This document shows positions 24,531 to 36,385 of a stretch of 64,000 nucleotides of DNA, piece after piece. Each line of letters begins with the position of its first letter. Within the stretch, counting starts at the first letter, position 1. A program made the translations under genes and the position numbers. The DNA is from Pleurotus djamor (lineage: Eukaryota > Basidiomycota > Agaricomycetes > Agaricales > Pleurotaceae): assembly GCA_029747585.1 (NCBI GenBank), contig JAPEVF010000182.1, positions 1 to 64,000 on the forward strand, in the 5' to 3' direction. Below the pieces are notes generated by a model, which worked only from the letters and a program-made list of their open reading frames with translations, did no database searches and had not been told where the DNA came from.

Positions 24531-24895
24531 CTACAAGTTCGCTGTGAGGACAGTTCAAAAATCAAGCTGTCTAGCGCACCTTGATGGAACCGTCCTGGCC
24601 CGGGAGTTGCAAAAACCCTGAGCTCACTCGGTAGGTCGTAAAAATGAGGGTGAGGGATCCGTTGAAGTCGAAGTTGAAGTTAGCCAGGCTTGAACATCAC
24701 CACAAAAATTAGCTGCTTATTTTCGTGTGCCTTGCCAAACAAATGACCACGATTAACCTTAACCCTATCCTAGGGGCGGCCCTTCGTTCTTCACGCCATC
24801 GGTCAGTTCGGTCCCAAGACCCAGCTGTCTCAATCTGCTCGTGAGGTCTTCGAAGCTCATCCGAGATAGTTTTGATGTGTTCGACTTAGGCATAG
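24531..24895. promoter_or_regulatory. Divergent promoter region, UTP20 and PrpF-family gene
   Basis: These 365 bases separate two start codons on opposite strands, so both promoters must lie here. I see no recognisable named site. Confidence 0.5.
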
Positions 24896-26101
24896 ATGCT
24901 TTCGACTACGACGGCGGAAACCAGGCTGGCGCTTCGTCGATTGTTGCAACATGTCGTAAATCCGATTCCAGCGACTTTCATGCGTGGAGGCACTTCCAAA
25001 GGGATCTTCATCAACAAGGCTGTCTTACCAACGGAGCGCGAACTATGGGATCCCATTTTTCTCGGGTTGATGGGGTCACCGGACTCGTATGGGAGGCAGC
25101 TTAATGGGATGGGAGGTGGAATCTCTAGCCTCTCGAAAATTTGTATCGTAGGGCAGCCGACTCCGCAACAAGCCTCTGAAGGAATTCAAGTCGAATATAC
25201 GTTCGTGCAAGTTGGTATCCGTGATAGTTGTATCGACTACTCAGGCAACTGTGGCAACCTCTCGAGCGTTATCGGTGTCTTTGCGGTCGACGAGGGCATC
25301 TGCAAACTCACATCGCTGACCCCAAATGGTCGAGCCAAAGTTCGCTCCTTCAACACAAATACCCAGAAGATTATCGATACTACGTTCCCAATTGATGCAG
25401 GCGTGGCAGATTTGGACCTCACAGAGGTTGAGATTGCAGGGGTACCTGGGCAGGCTTCCGAAATCATCTTGGATTTTGTCAATCCAGCGGGAGCACGTAC
25501 CGGAAAGCTCCTACCCACAGGTCATCCTAAGGAACTTATCGACATTCCTGGCCTTAATCATACTGTTCAAGTATCTTGCGTTGACGCAACCAACCCCACT
25601 ATCTTCGTCCGCCAAGCTGATCTCGACGCGCATTTCCCAATCAAAGACTACCTACGCCAGGAATCTGACTTGGCCGAGCACCTCGTAGGCCCTGTATTGG
25701 AATCGTTACGACAAACCTGTGCACAAAGAATGGCGCTTGATCCAAACGCCCAGGCCCAACCCAAGATTGCCCTACTCTCGTCGCCAAGCCATGACGATCT
25801 CAAAGCTGGTGTGGACATCGTTATCCATGCTCTGTCGATGGGAGTCGTTCACAAGGCCGTCCCTATGACCGTCGGGCTCTGCCTTGGAGTAGCCTCACGC
25901 ATCCCAAGCACCATCGCATGGGACATCGTTCAGCAAGCCAGGTCAACGTCTGTAAACGGGAACCGGGTTGATCGAACTAGAATCAAACACCCCGGAGGTC
26001 ACGTTGATGTTGGTGCTGATTTCGATGCCAATGGATCAGTTCTTAGTGCCAAAGTGATTAGAACTGGTCGGAGGTTGATGAAGGGAATGGCATGGTGGTG
26101 A
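24896..26101 (+). CDS. PrpF-family isomerase (2-methylaconitate cis-trans isomerase-like)
   Basis: This is a single exon of 401 residues. Members of the PrpF family (DUF453) isomerise methylaconitate or related tricarboxylates through a diaminopimelate-epimerase fold. Typical family motifs are ATFMRGGTSKGIF near the N-terminus, NGMGGGISSLSKICIVG, the catalytic loop YSGNCGNLSSVIG with its Cys, and NPTIFVRQADL in the second half, with the late block HPGGHVDVGADF. The exact substrate in fungi is not known, and neighbours give no pathway clue. The ATG at 24896 leaves a normal N-terminus of about 20 residues before the conserved region; I see no mitochondrial presequence strong enough to assign. 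Confidence 0.9.
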   Translation: MLSTTTAETRLALRRLLQHVVNPIPATFMRGGTSKGIFINKAVLPTERELWDPIFLGLMGSPDSYGRQLNGMGGGISSLSKICIVGQPTPQQASEGIQVEYTFVQVGIRDSCIDYSGNCGNLSSVIGVFAVDEGICKLTSLTPNGRAKVRSFNTNTQKIIDTTFPIDAGVADLDLTEVEIAGVPGQASEIILDFVNPAGARTGKLLPTGHPKELIDIPGLNHTVQVSCVDATNPTIFVRQADLDAHFPIKDYLRQESDLAEHLVGPVLESLRQTCAQRMALDPNAQAQPKIALLSSPSHDDLKAGVDIVIHALSMGVVHKAVPMTVGLCLGVASRIPSTIAWDIVQQARSTSVNGNRVDRTRIKHPGGHVDVGADFDANGSVLSAKVIRTGRRLMKGMAWW

Positions 26102-26296
26102 AAGTAGTGTACGTTTCCTCCCCTTTCGTGTTGTCAGGAGCCCTTGGAATTTGGAATTCATTGAATGGTACTAGTGGTCATGTGCGATACCCCGCCAAGG
26201 CACTTTGCGCCAGGGCCTGCTCCCCCGCCGGATACAAAGTCACCGGCTTTGAACCTATGTTATTTCTACGCACCCCCACACTCTCATCCTGCGATC
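26102..26296. other. Short intergenic region
   Basis: It holds the 3' end of the PrpF-family gene and the promoter of the hydrolase gene. No separate feature is seen. Confidence 0.4.
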
Positions 26297-27567
26297 ATGG
26301 CCGGGAAGTACGCCAAACTTTCTGTAGTCGCTCGTTTTTCTCTCTTACTCCAACTCTTGAAACTCCGTGAGCTTTTCCCTTCCGCCCGAGAGCGACATAT
26401 GCTGAATCCGTTTGATTATAATCCCGCTTATTAGCCGTGACATTACTTACAACCCTCCTTGCGTCGCCCTTCGTATGGCATCTTAAACATAAAACCTGGC
26501 GCCGTGTTGTCGGTGATCACATCTTTCGCACTATAGCAGGCCTTAGCATCCCACAAGTTCAGAAGATTACCGGAACCACTCTTTCGACCTACCGGGCGAT
26601 CATCTCCAAGTTACACTTACAGCCTGTGGAGGAGGAGATCAAGGAAAACGCCCGGCTATTGTGGATCGGGCCCAAGCGTACCGATCGCGTGCTTCTCTAC
26701 CTACATGGTACGGTCCGCGTCTATCAAAACTGAGCATCGCTTGATGAAGTTCTTCATATTAGGCGGCGCGTTCCATTTTCCTATGAGCCCATCTGCCGCT
26801 CAGTTCTGGCGTTACGTCCAACAGCGACTCAAGGATGGTCCGAATGGATTTGATCTTGGTATCGCCGTTCTGAATTATGGTAAACATCTCCCACTGCCGA
26901 CTATCACGTACCCATTTCCTGAATGAAACCCACAGGCTTGATACCCGAGGCTGCTTATCCAACTCCCTTGCGACAAGCTGTCGCCGCAATACAGCACTTG
27001 ATGGCCGAAGGCGTCCAGCCTGAGAACCTTCATCTTGCTGGAGACTCGGCCGGCGGGAACTTGATCCTTCAAGTCCTTTCACATGCGCTTCACCCACTTG
27101 AGTCAGTTGAACCACTCAGATTCTTCGAGCATGTCCGAGGTGTCTACCTCATCTCGCCTTGGGTATCCCTCAACGCCCAGGGGGGATCACACATTCAGCA
27201 TGCGAACTCGGATGTTATCGAGCCTAGGCGTGTGCATGCGTGGAGTCAGAACCTCCTCGCCGACGTTCCCGATTCTCAGCGGCCATATGTCGAACCCTCA
27301 GCGGCTCCAGAGGACTGGTACGCGGGCATAGACAAGGTGGTAGACCGAATCTTGATCACCGCTGGAGGCCAGGAATGTTTGAGAGACGATATCGTCGAGT
27401 TTGAAGGGAAGCTCAAGAAGCATCACTCAGATCTGTGTCTTGTTGTGCAAAAAGGAGGTGTTCACAATGAGGTTTTCATGGACTTCTTTGCGAAGGAGCC
27501 CAAGCTCGGAGATGCCACGCCTTTGGTCATTGACTGGCTCGCGTCTGGGTATGGTGTATCCTCTTGA
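26297..27567 (+). CDS. Alpha/beta hydrolase of the hormone-sensitive lipase type (esterase)
   Basis: This gene has four exons. Exon 1 (MAGKYAKLSVVARFSLLLQLLKL) may form a membrane anchor together with the next hydrophobic stretch VTLLTTLLASPFVWHL. The oxyanion-hole motif HGGAFHFP is created across the second intron (YLH, then GGA). The nucleophile elbow is LAGDSAGGNL. A late Asp region (LITAGGQECLRDD) and the catalytic His in GGVHNEVFMDF complete the triad. The family includes fungal steryl acetyl hydrolases and short-chain carboxylesterases; the substrate cannot be given. An N-terminal hydrophobic anchor would fit an endoplasmic-reticulum location. It converges on the avidin gene. Confidence 0.88.
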
Positions 27568-27879
27568 CCGTCCCGATTACTGGAACCTCTATACTTTGTA
27601 TCCATTTCGAATTTATTTGGAATCTACTCTGTGTTGAAGCGAAATCCGTCGATTCGGCAACACAAGTATCGAGGAGCTCCTGTTGCGGGGAAAGCCCCTT
27701 GTCCGCACGACAGGAGAATGTTTATTGAGCATCTGAAAGTTACAAACGATTCATCTTACAGAGTCACGGAGCAATTAGAGTACCCAAGTCCCCCGCCACA
27801 GGCAAACTAGGGCCATCTGTCAGGGAACGGATGATGTTGAGTAAAACAACACCACATCAGGAGGCATCAGGGGGCTTAC
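27568..27879. other. Intergenic region between convergent hydrolase and avidin genes
   Basis: These 312 bases hold two 3' ends. No gene is seen. Confidence 0.5.
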
Positions 27880-28367
27880 TTAGAACTTCAGAGCACGACT
27901 CTTGAGGTGAGCTCGGGCAATCTGCTCATGAGACGGCTTCACTTTAGCGAATTCATCATGCCCAACATGGGTGGACTCCCACAAATCCTCACGCTCGCCG
28001 CTTCGAGTCAACAACCACTGAGTGAGGATGACGGGTTCAGGAGAAGCAAAGAACTGTCCGCTCCACGCCGAGGTCGAATGGATGTGCGTGTCGCCCGTGT
28101 CGACTTCGAAGGACACTGTCCAGCTAAGAGATACGCCTCGTCCCGCAAGGGACTTGAGGTTGTACTGGCCGGACAGCGCGTAGATCTTGGGGACGTCGCC
28201 AACGGCTGAGTGGTACTTTCCGGTCAACGAGCCATCGTCGTTGGCTGTTAGGTCCATGCGGGACCCGAGTTCGTTGTACCAAGTTCCGGTGATGGCGGAT
28301 TGAGCTACATCAACAAGTGAGCTGGGTGGCTGAGAGCAATTGCGACTGGGTACTGACCTTTGGACAT
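27880..28367 (-). CDS. Avidin-family biotin-binding protein (tamavidin-like)
   Basis: This small two-exon gene (exon 1 at 28367-28358, exon 2 at 28304-27880) encodes 144 residues. Avidins are tetrameric eight-stranded beta barrels that bind biotin almost irreversibly; in fungi they are thought to serve defence by biotin sequestration. Expected ligand positions of the family are visible: Asn and Ser in TWYNELGS, Tyr and Ser in GKYHSAVGD, the Trp in LSWTVSFE, the Ser and Trp in STSAWSGQF, the Trp in TQWLLT, the Trp in DLWEST and the Asp in VGHDEF. The start ATG (MSKAQSAITG) leaves no signal peptide, so the protein is probably cytosolic, as for mushroom avidins in general. One binding-site Thr of bacterial streptavidin appears as Ser. 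Length and spacing are normal. Confidence 0.95.
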
Positions 28368-30405
28368 TGCGAAGGATTCTGGAGTTTGAAAGCGTCGGGC
28401 GAGGGCCTTAAAAGCAGCAGAAATATGGTTCGGGGTTCCCTGATCTCCACCGACGTGCTTGCTTTCGCTGCCATTTAGGATCTTGAGAGATGGTCATGAC
28501 GCCTGCGTGAACGTGTGGCCTGTTAATTAATCGTTGTTGAAGAAGAGATGGTACTCTATGAACACAGACCTTTTGGAAAGTTACAGCCCAATAACAGTGC
28601 ACCATGCACTCACTTCACCGGGAGAATCCCCTCCGGAGCAAGCTACTGCAAGTCGCGCGTTACAATAAGATTCTGGAATCAAAGTTCAATAAAGAGCTTG
28701 CAGCCCATACGTCGGGACGAAGAAGAGCAGGCCTATGTCCCTGTTTAGATTGAAATCAACACTTCATTGACCGTCAATTCACATCGTGAGGATTCCGAAA
28801 CTTCTGATTGTGGCGTTGCGGTGATGCGTCCTGTTCATACAGAAGGCCCGAGTACGAGCACCACGGAGAGGCGTTTTGAAGAAAGGACGTAGACTCCCTA
28901 AACAGGCTAGGTTGCAAAGATATTTTGAACGGGAGGCGCGAAGCAATGGTATAGAAACTTAGACAGTTGCTCAGGATAGCCATCACGTAGACTATAAGGT
29001 TTTATTAGTGGCGGGCTTTCTTCCGATGGCGATTTTTGATGTATCCAGTGGTGATGAGGATCATTACCAAGGCTACATGGGACGACGGGAGCAATCACCA
29101 GCACCGGCATACTACTCTAGGTGTTAATTATGTCGTGAAGGAAAGTCGCCTACTTTAGATGAAAGGCGGTGAACCGGGGCCGTTGGTTGTACGAGGGCTG
29201 ACTTTGTTACGAGACTTTCGCCGTGCATTCATGGAAATGGCCGTTCCTCCGAATGGGCTAGCCTCGATAAGTGGTGCGATGAGGATGGCGACGGTTTGGG
29301 CAGGATGAAGTTGCACCGTGGTCCATGTTCCGACCAAGTGAGATATAATTGAGAGATGAGGAGATCGGGGTCAGCAGCTAGGAGTGACATGTACATGTGA
29401 GCCCCCATGGTTTCCAGGAGAGAATATGTTGGTCGAATCTCAACGAACCAGATCAATGGGAGTCAGGTTTTGCGGTCCTTCCTGAGCGCGATCACGAAGA
29501 CGACTAAGCGCAGAAGGTGGTTGCGTTTGGTAAGTAGTTCAATGCTTTGAGTCGGACGCCGCCGCGTGCCATGAGGTAGCGTTCGATGTCGTTTTGGAGA
29601 GCCTATGGGCTCCGACATAGGCATCTAGAGTAGAGTGACGGTCAGATGCAGACACAGGCAATAAAACAATTAAACAACGACGAACATGAGGGTGAACAGA
29701 ATGATCATTGCAGGGGTCTGATGATCGGTTCCGCGGAAAGATCCTTGGGCTTGGGCATGGGTGAAATTGTTCGATAGCTCCATGGACAAGGATGCTTGCA
29801 GTCCCCTTTCAGCCACCAAGTACAAGAAAGGACAGTGAAACAGTGCTGACCGTGTACTTATTTCTTCCCAAAAATAAAGATGTTGATGTGAGAAACGGGG
29901 GAAGCGACGAGAGATGTCAAATGGGGGCGACTGCTGCAGAAATCAAGCATTAGCATGTCATTTACAGCATTTTAGAAGCTGATGTCGCGTTCTAAGATAG
30001 ATACAGAGCATGGTCGTCCGTACTGTGGGTGTGTAATCGACCTCACGGCGTCACGACTACCATTGGCTCCTGAGAGATAAATCACAAAAAGCTGTAGAAT
30101 TTACTCGCCACTAATCATGTACCGGTTATTGCATGGCGATTGATGATTCAAGTACGCAGGCAGCAATCAAAGGCGGTTTGGGGCATTCGTGAATCGTGAA
30201 AGCTTTGCGCACGACGCGGGAAGAACGTACAAGCGAGCTAGCGCCGGGGCGCTTATATGACCCCAAACACGCCGCGATCAAAACTGGCAGACTCGGTTCC
30301 CACTTCCAAGAAGTTGATGGCGCGTTTGTCAGGTTACCGGGAGGTTACCTTTACGATTCGCTTGTCTTCCAAGCTGGATATATATTTGAACAGCTACGAT
30401 GGGAT
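28368..30405. other. Long gene-poor region, upstream half of duplicated unit A
   Basis: From about 29030 onward this region is similar to the DNA from about 32840 onward. On the minus strand, short frames around 29160-29600 align with the minus-strand frame at 33276-33608 (for example LLRLVVFVIALRKDRKT against LLRLATLVTALRKKRKT). An old minus-strand gene may have decayed in both units. I cannot identify it or build a gene model. Confidence 0.45.
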
Positions 30406-32545
30406 ATGCTTGCTTTTACCTTCTCTCTCGACATGGATTTCGACCCATCCATTTTCAGAATCTTCGCTCGGATTCTTGACCCGTTCTTGTTGAGTACGTG
30501 ACGGAATTCGCTCCTAATTGTTGTACGGAACTTACTGCTTCTCACTAGGTTCTATGGTCATGCTCCCGTAATACATACCGTCTCCCTTTCATGTCTCGTC
30601 CTGACTTCGTCTACTCAGACTTTTCGGAATCTCGGTAGCCCAAACGATATTTTACTTCCGGTCCTACCATGCAGACCACTACTCCAAGAAAGGGCTGGTG
30701 AGACCTTGGCCTCTGTCTTGTGGTTCAAAGTTGAGTACTCACACCTTCGTGGTACAACAGGTACTCGCTGTCCTGTACGCAAAATTTCACGTCGCTCTCT
30801 ATCTCCCTGGTTGATGGCGTTCTCAGAGTCCTAGAAACCCTTCACACGGCATGCATTTCTCATACTGTTCAAGCACTCTACCTTCGCGCCGAAGTGAGCC
30901 TGTATGAGCCCCCGTGAGTACCCTACCTATGTATGTATAGCCTATACGATGAACTTGCTTGCTACTACAGATCCTTTCCTGTAAGTCTCTGACTTCGACG
31001 AATCTAGCCGTCCATTGTAGATCATCTCGCTGATTTATTCTTTGGCAGGTCTCTCTATTTGTCTCGGTACGATGGCCCCTTTGTCGTTCACTCGTCATAT
31101 CCTTAAGTCCCCCAAGTACGTGAATACAGCGCTCGTTCAGAGGTCAGTCGACTTCAAGAAAGCCGCAAGTTGCACGCTTACTAACTTTTCATGTGTTTAG
31201 TGCTTTCAGCTATCGTGTTTGGATCCGTAAGTCATTTAGCAAGCGCGACTGGGTTACTGTGATACACTGGCTCATAGTCGATTTTCTCCCGAAGTGTACG
31301 AGAACAAGATGATTAGGATTGCGCTTGTAAGCAATCGAAACCCCTCCTTCTGACAAACTACGTTGAATGCGCACACCAGGTCTCCCTTATCATCATACAG
31401 CTATGTGGGTGCTGAAACCTCTTCCTTACCAATAAGCAACTCAACGATGCTCCTTTAGGCAGTGCAATCGGTAGGTTTATGGAACTCCTAGATATCTCCT
31501 CTTTCTCACTCGCCCTATAGTCATAGGAATCGGGTATGTACTTCAGTTCGTGGACGCCAATGATTGACTCAACAGCCACACAAGCCAAGTTAATCTGAAA
31601 CCGAGCGAAACTGACCGCCTAATCATGAACACGGTGAGACTGCCATACCAAACTGATAGAGTCGCCCTCACGAGTCTACGTCAGGTTTCCGGGACAATCT
31701 CAGTATCTAGCGCAATCCTCTGCGATCTCCTCATCTCAGCATCCCTTACGCGCTACCTTTGGGTTCATCGCTCAAGGGCTACGGACAGGTAGGCACGCTA
31801 TTAACTCCTTGCACAACGGTTGAAACATGAATATGATTTTCCTTAGAACCAAGTCGCTGTTGACCCTACTCATCGTCTACACCGTTGGCATAGGGGCTCT
31901 CACCGTGTAAGGATCGTCCAAGCTTCGTCGTGTCAAGCACAGAATTCCCATTGCTTATCACCTTGTCAAAGTATCATCAGCGTGACCCACATGATCATGG
32001 TACGCGATTACTCGTTTGCTACGGTCCGATTCAATTTCCCTTACTCCCTATCACAGTTTTGCCTCTTCCCAAGGAGATTCACCTACCTTGCATTTCAAAT
32101 TGTTCTCAGCAAACGTTCGTTCGTTTCCTCTAACCCCATCATCTGCATCATGATTCTCTATCTTATCTTCTGATCCAGTATACGCCAACGCGTTGCTAGT
32201 CTCGTCAGTGTCTTCTCCTTTTGCATAGTAACCATTGGCTTTGCTTATTTTGATTCCCTAGCCTGAATTCGCGAAACATGCTACGCACGTGGGGGAGGAA
32301 AGGACCTGGTAAGTCCGCACTCCCCATTTTTATCTGCTTCAATACCAAGCTTAGGATGTTGTGCCAAACAGCGTTGCTGTGGGAGTCAGGCCGTGCAAAC
32401 AACGCTGTTCCACTCTCTATCATCAGGATGCCCAAGTCGACTCAGGCTGCCGCGAACGTCGCGACGACGAGGCCCGTAGATTGCGTCTGATGAGATTTTG
32501 ACGAAATGAAACTAAGTATGTACTTGTACTTCACCCTGTAGCGCC
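29030..32545 (+). repeat. Tandem duplication, unit A (about 3.5 kb)
   Basis: Unit A begins around CATTACCAAGGCTAC (29065 area) and ends at a shared GTATGTACTTGTACTTCAC (about 32516-32534). Unit B repeats this order from about 32838 to 36385, diverged by many substitutions and small gaps. Each unit contains decayed upstream DNA and one DUF6534-type gene. Borders are approximate. Confidence 0.8.
30406..32490 (+). CDS. DUF6534-type multi-pass membrane protein, unit A copy
   Basis: The gene has many very short exons. It starts at the ATG at 30406 (a second in-frame ATG is at 30433). Readable blocks are FDPSIFRIFARILDPFLL; FGISVAQTIFYFRSYHAD after two introns; VLAVLVLETLHTACISHTVQ, formed across an intron that skips an in-frame stop; VQSAFSYRVWI; YENKMIRIAL; VSLIIIQL; and near the end YANALLVSLNSRNMLRTWG. 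The order (G-I-x-x-x-Q, then HTA, then SYR-W, then YANxLLxxLNSR) is the pattern of the basidiomycete seven-helix DUF6534 family, of unknown, possibly receptor-like, function in the plasma membrane. All joins I checked are GT-AG and in phase. Exons between 31400 and 32170 and the C-terminus after 32330 are uncertain. Confidence 0.72.
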
Positions 32546-34208
32546 GTCTCATGAATATATGGATGGAAGTAGTAAACCATCTTGAGTTCCATAGCATCTA
32601 CTTCGACGTCGCTCAGCGTATTTCTGTAGACTTCCTCAAAGCCATCTCGCTCTCAAAATCACCAACACCCCTTTACCTTCCCCTCCCTTCCGCCAAGCCA
32701 GAAGACATTGCACGCGCCCTTGAACACGCACACACACACGGCCATGCTCGGAGGCGGAGCTGTGGATGAGTATATTTGTCTTTGGTGAGTACTCTACATC
32801 CCTCGGTCGCTGCCGTACAACTCACCCTACGTACAGGTTCAGTGGTGATGACAATCATTACCAAGGCTACGTGAGAGTACAGGGGCAATCAGTAACACCA
32901 TACCAAGTGTTAATTATGTAGTGAAGTCAATCCAGACGAAAGGCGTTGAATTGCTGCCGTTGGCTGATTCCTGGCTGATTCTGTAATAGGACTTGCGCCG
33001 TGGAAAGTTCGGTTCCTCCCAATTGGTGAGACTTGAGTGGGGTGATGAAGATGAGGATGGGTTTGGCGGGATGATGCACCGTCAGGGCATTGGGGTCCAT
33101 GCGGCAATCGCTCCTGATAGTTCTTCCAACCGAGCGAGAGATAATTAAGAGAGTTTCCCATCAAAGTGTGAGGAGATGGGAGTCAGAACTCGGCGGCTAG
33201 AAGCAACATGTGAGACCGCGTGGTTTCCAGGTGAGAATATGTTGGTCAAATTTCAGCAAGTCAGATAAATGGAAGCTAGGTTTTGCGTTTCTTTCTGAGC
33301 GCGGTTACGAGGGTGGCCAAGCGCAGAAGATGATTGAGTTTGGTATCTCGGACCACGCCGCGTGCCATGAAGCAAAGTAGTGAGTGGTGGGATATGTGAC
33401 ACTGTTCGATACCCCCATGGACAAGGACGCTGACAACCACCTTTCGACCATCAAGTACAAGAAACCCCACGAGACCTGGGGACCGTGTGTTTCTTCCCAA
33501 AATCAAAGATCGGCGTTGATGTGAGAAAGCCCAGAAGCGAGGAGCGGTGTCTAACGGGGCCGAATGCACTGGTGTTTGATTGAGACGCCTGCTGTAGTAG
33601 ATGTGCATTAGTAGCTCATTTAGAAGGCTGACTATCGCGTATGAAGGTATGTAGATACAGATCTCGATTGTCGGTGCTGTGGGTGACTAATTGAAGTGTT
33701 GCGGTCAACCTCGCAGCACCATGACTATTGATTGGCGAGAGGCACACCATATGGGATTTGATGCTTTACGCAAACGGAGAGGTAAATCAGAGAGGGTACA
33801 AAGCGGTAAGCACTACTCACGGTTGTTCCCAAAAATGGGTGTTCAATGATTCTGGCCCATCAGGCAGGCAACAATCAAAGGGGACTCTGTGCGGTGAACA
33901 AACCAAGTAGTATGAGATAGTTCGCTAGTCGCAGGTTTAGATAAGGGTAGACTTGTGCGTGAATGGAGCAGGAACAGAACAATTTAAATTGACGGACGAA
34001 GTAAAGTAGAGGCTGTTGATGGCGGAAAGGGCCGACTTTGGGCGTTTATATAAATCGCTCCCAGGCGACGCGGCCCCCTTCGTCTACGAAGGAAGGTCTA
34101 AACTTGAACTTCTGAGAAGTCGATCACTGATGTTGCGTTTATCATGTTACCTACAGGTTACCCTCCCACTCGCGCGCTGGGTATATATCTGAGTAGCGAC
34201 CATGGAAT
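32491..34208. other. Gene-poor region, end of unit A and upstream half of unit B
   Basis: It contains the tail of duplicated unit A (to about 32545), a unique stretch of about 300 bases, and the upstream half of unit B. A minus-strand open frame of 110 codons (33276-33608) has a degraded counterpart in unit A, but neither shows a recognisable domain. I support no gene here. Confidence 0.45.
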
Positions 34209-36385
34209 ATGCTTGCTTTGACCTCTTCTCCCGACATGGAATTCGACGAGTCGTCCATCTTCAAAACTTTTGCTCATATTCTTGACCCATTCTTGTGTGG
34301 TACGCGGAGGGGTTCTTTCATTTGTCGTTGTATGGGACTTACTGCTTCTTGCTAGGCTCTATGGTTATGTTTCCGTAATACAAACCATCCACCTCTCGAG
34401 TCTCAGCCTGACATGATCTACTCAGACTTTTTGGGATCTCAGTCGCCCAGACGATATTCTACTTCCGCACCTACCATACGGACCACTCCTCGAAGAAATG
34501 CCTTGTGAGGGTTTAACGTTTAGCCCTTATTCTGTGCCTCGAAGTGGGCTACTGACATACTTGCGATGCAATAGGTGCTGACTGTCCTGTATGCAAAATG
34601 ATCCGTCGCTTGCAATTAAGTATCTTGACTGGCGACCTCCTCAGGGTCCTTGAAACCTTCCACGCCGCATGCATATCGCATACCGTTCAAGAGCTCTATC
34701 TTCGTGCTAAGATAAGCCTAGAAGAACCTCCGTATGTGTTCTTTTCGTATTTATGACGAACTTGCTCATGTCTGCGTCAGAACCTTGTTGTAAGACTCCT
34801 CTAGTCTAGTCATCCCCCACCAAACGATTTCTCTTGGCAACAGGTCTCTTTATTTGTCTCAGTATGGGTATTCCGTTGCTCCGATCGCGCTTTACTCTGA
34901 CTCCTATCAAGTACATCAACACGGCGCTCGTTCAGAGGTCAGTTCACTTCGAACTTCGCGTGAACGGCTGGTTATATGGGTTTACCCGCTTTATGTTACC
35001 AGTGCCTTCAGCTATCGTGTATGGCTTCGTGAGTTAATTTCACCCGCCCAATAGCAAGGCTGCCATGCATTGGCTAACGGTTGGTTGCCGATGAAAGTGT
35101 ACAAACAGAAGCTGATCAGGATCGCCCTTGTAAGATGGCTTGCCAAGTCTCCGCCTTGACAAAGTCTAATGTCGGTTGTGTAGGTCTCCCTTGTCATCAT
35201 ACAACTGTGTAAGTCTCGAAGTCATTCGCTTGCTTCCGTCCATGGACAAATGACATCAGGCAGCGGAATGAGTACGTCAATGAGACATTCGAACCTCCAG
35301 GCCTTGCTCATGTGGCCGCCCCTGTAGTCATAGCAAGCGGGTATGTACTTGGACATCGTCACCACTAATAGCTTTACAAACCTCCCACCCAGACAAATCG
35401 ATTTGAAACCCAACGACAACACCCGTTTCTTCATGAATACGGTGAGGCGTATCATTCCGCCCCCATAACAACGGTAGCGCTTATCTACTTCGATGTGAGG
35501 TCTCCGGAACCCTTTCAGTAATTAGTTCGATCGTCCTTGACCTCCTCGTCTCGGTGTTCCTTACCCATTACCTTTGGACTCACCGCTTAAGGGTCCCGCG
35601 CAGGTGATTCGATTCTTCAGCTCTTTGTACCAGGATATGAATCACGAGCACCCTTTACCGTCCCTAGGACGAAGAAATTGCTCGCTTTACTCATTGCCTA
35701 TGCCATTGGAATTGGCTCTCTCACTGTGTAATTATTCTCCCGTTTCCCATTGCGTATACGACTTACATCGTTTATCGCCCTTTCGAAGCATAATCAGCTT
35801 GATAAACGTCATAATGGTGAGTGGCCGTCATTTCATGAAGGACTCATTCTGATTTCTCCGGCCGCCCACGATAGCTTTTCCTCTTCCCCAAGAAATTCAC
35901 TTACTTAGCATTCCAATTCATATTGAGTAAATGTTCGTTCGTTCGCCCGTTATCCTCTATTCCGCTTTTGTAACTCGCAACCTTGAACCCAGTATATGCC
36001 AATGCCCTTTTGGTCTCGTAGGTGTCCGAATTCCTTACTATAGCCACCAGTTCGCGACACGTTTTCGCTGATACCGGCCTCCACCCAGTCTTAACTCGCG
36101 AAACATGCTACGCACATGGGGGAACAAAGGAACCAGTAAGTTAAGATCACCCCTTTTGGTCTGCTTCGCCCCTAGGCTAACGACTTTGGCCAACTTGAAC
36201 AGCGTCGTTGTGGGAGTCAGGCAATGCCTATCCACTCTCTATCATCGGGACGACCAAGTCGACTCAGACTGTTGCGATTCAACGTCGCGGCAACGATACA
36301 CACAAAGTCGGCGTCATGAATCTAGCGTAATGACATATGATTTGGGGTAAAATTTGTATGTACTTGTACTTCACGATATAGTGTC
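32838..36385 (+). repeat. Tandem duplication, unit B (about 3.5 kb)
   Basis: This is the second copy of the duplicated block, in the same orientation as unit A. Similarity is easiest to see in the exons of the membrane protein, but also in upstream and downstream non-coding DNA, including the shared final GTATGTACTTGTACTTCAC (36356-36374). Confidence 0.8.
34209..36319 (+). CDS. DUF6534-type multi-pass membrane protein, unit B copy
   Basis: This is a paralogue of the 30406-32490 gene with the same exon order. The start is the ATG at 34209, with a second in-frame ATG at 34236 (MEFDESSIFKTFAHILDPF). Conserved pieces are LGISVAQTIFYFRTYHTD, VLTVLVLETFHAACISHTVQ across an intron that again removes a stop, ALVQSAFSYRVWL, VSLVIIQL, and the C-terminal YANALLVSLNSRNMLRTWG-like block near 35995-36115. 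Both copies keep open exons despite many silent and replacement changes, which argues that both are under selection. The function is unknown. The end of the last exon is a guess based on alignment with unit A. Confidence 0.68.
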
